Under the pieces are notes generated by a model. That model saw only the letters and a list, made by a program, of their open reading frames with translations, had not been told where the DNA came from and made no database searches. The translations under genes were made by a program, and so were the position numbers. This document shows, in pieces, positions 23,168 to 24,206 of a stretch of DNA of 24,206 nucleotides (its first letter is position 1; each line of letters starts with the position of its first letter). Location: NCBI GenBank assembly GCA_947632275.1, contig CANROR010000012.1, positions 1 to 24,206 on the forward strand. Reading direction: 5' to 3'. The DNA comes from an uncultured Bacilli bacterium. Lineage in GTDB: Bacteria; Bacillota_I; Bacilli_A; RF39; UBA660.

Positions 23168-24130
23168 ATGAAGAAAAAAGTTAAAGTTAAAAAACAAGTA
23201 TATTATATTTTAATAGTTATTGTAATTTTAGCAATTGGGGCTTTTTATGGTTACCAAAAGTATCAAGAATACTTATATCATCAAACTTATGAATATAAAC
23301 TTTCGACAATCGGTTATAGTATCGAAGAAGCAAAACTTTTAGAAGAAAAACTACCCGCGGAAAAGTTAGAATTTATTCTAAATGAAAAAAGAAGCGATAT
23401 TTTTGTTAATCTAGCCCAAGAAAAATATTTTATTGCCAAAGAATTTGATAATTACTACGCTTATTATTTAAAACATAAAAAGATGGAAATTAAGGATATT
23501 GTTAGTATCATCAATTGCAAAGTTGATCAAGAATATTATTCTTTAGCTCTTCCGACTGATATGAGTAAAGAAGAAGCTATTATAGTTAATAAATATTATA
23601 CCTTAAAAGAAGATTATATCCCGGATGATTTAGTTAATGTTTCGATGGATTATGCTTGGGGAAATTATGGTGATATTCGGGTTCGGAAAATTGCTTATGA
23701 TAATTTTTTAGATATGTGGCAAGCCGCATCCCAAGCCGGCTACTACTTAATGATTAATTCGGCCTTTAGAACCTATCAAGAACAAGAAATCGTCTTTAAT
23801 AATTACAAAGATTCTTATGGCGAAGATTATGCTTTAAGTATCGCGGCCAAACCAGGTTATTCCGAACATCAAACCGGTTTAGCTTTAGATATATTTTCCA
23901 AAACAAATAGTAACCGGAAGACTTTTAAAGATAGCGAAGTCGCCAAATGGCTTGCCGATAATGCTTACAAATTTGGTTTTATTTTAAGATATCCTTCAGA
24001 TAAAGTTGATTTAACTGGTTATGATTATGAAGCTTGGCATTTCCGTTATGTTGGTCCTGAAATAGCCAAATATATTTACGAAAACGATATTACTTTCGAA
24101 GAATACTATGCTTACTTTTTAGATAAATAG
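23168..24130 (+). CDS. VanY-type D-alanyl-D-alanine carboxypeptidase, membrane-anchored
   Basis: This zinc D,D-carboxypeptidase is expected to trim the terminal D-Ala from peptidoglycan stem peptides outside the membrane. From the ATG at 23168 it has 320 aa: a basic N-terminus, one membrane helix (about 11-28), a helical/spacer region of about 120 residues and a C-terminal VanY (M15B) domain. The active-site motifs are SAFRTYQEQ (198-206), SEHQTGLALD (232-241; zinc ligands H234, D241) and EAWHFRY (288-294; catalytic E288, zinc ligand H291). GAGGTG lies 7 bases before the ATG. It is the only clear plus-strand gene and is followed by a terminator. There are no vanHAX or vanRS genes nearby, so this is likely a housekeeping wall enzyme, and it implies that the organism has a peptidoglycan wall. 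Confidence 0.93.
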   Translation: MKKKVKVKKQVYYILIVIVILAIGAFYGYQKYQEYLYHQTYEYKLSTIGYSIEEAKLLEEKLPAEKLEFILNEKRSDIFVNLAQEKYFIAKEFDNYYAYYLKHKKMEIKDIVSIINCKVDQEYYSLALPTDMSKEEAIIVNKYYTLKEDYIPDDLVNVSMDYAWGNYGDIRVRKIAYDNFLDMWQAASQAGYYLMINSAFRTYQEQEIVFNNYKDSYGEDYALSIAAKPGYSEHQTGLALDIFSKTNSNRKTFKDSEVAKWLADNAYKFGFILRYPSDKVDLTGYDYEAWHFRYVGPEIAKYIYENDITFEEYYAYFLDK

Positions 24131-24171
24131 ATGCAAATAACTGAATAGAAAAATTTAAACATTGATAATAG

Positions 24172-24206
24172 AACAGGTTAATACCTGTTTTTTTTTTTTT
24201 TTTTTT
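24172..24206 (+). terminator. Terminator of the VanY-type gene
   Basis: AACAGGT (24172-24178) pairs with ACCTGTT (24183-24189) around the loop TAAT, followed by an uninterrupted T run to the end of the window. Counting the two T in the stem, the run has 19 T. Confidence 0.85.

Noticed and set aside
23153..24130. Vancomycin-resistance operon
   Set aside because: Only the VanY-type enzyme is present; no ligase, dehydrogenase, dipeptidase or two-component genes, so resistance cannot be inferred.

Overview
The window is a strongly A+T-rich, gene-dense chromosomal segment. It carries both a PolC-type and a DnaE-type replicative polymerase, an HrcA/CIRCE heat-shock operon, YqeG/YqeH and a zinc-binding L32. 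That combination points to a low-GC Firmicutes or Mollicutes-related bacterium, possibly one of the uncultured gut lineages near Erysipelotrichales/RF39; the exact placement is inference. TGA is used as a stop codon (dnaE ends with two TGA in a row) and Trp is TGG, so the Mycoplasma code is not used. I saw no mobile element, CRISPR array, rRNA or tRNA.

Almost everything lies on the minus strand, so transcription runs from right to left. From the right: (i) 24206-22651, a divergent pair made of a plus-strand VanY-type D,D-carboxypeptidase and a minus-strand unknown 117-aa protein. (ii) 22610-13783, dnaE and polC translationally coupled, then a MazG-like NTP pyrophosphohydrolase with an unusual N-terminal domain, a small protein that looks like a stand-alone copy of that domain, and the HAD phosphatase yqeG, closed by a terminator. 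(iii) 13784-10386, yqeH, mutL, a YceD/DUF177 protein and rpmF from a good promoter, joining ribosome assembly and mismatch repair. (iv) 10375-8330, a monocistronic gene for an unusual single-ring Clp-like AAA+ ATPase. (v) about 8299-6577, two membrane proteins that both start with a cytoplasmic zinc ribbon, the second with a Cys-rich extracellular domain. (vi) 6562-76, the heat-shock operon hrcA-grpE-dnaK-pepF-dnaJ behind a consensus promoter with two CIRCE-type elements; a hairpin after dnaK separates the repressor/chaperone genes from pepF and dnaJ.

The housekeeping genes are conventional. The parts that look least described are the MazG-like protein with its paralogous neighbour, the Clp-like ATPase with an altered Walker B motif and an internally repeated N-terminal half, and the zinc-ribbon membrane-protein pair. 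Intergenic spaces are short and mostly filled by a terminator plus the next promoter; several terminator hairpins include the stop codon. No stretch over 300 bases lacks a gene.
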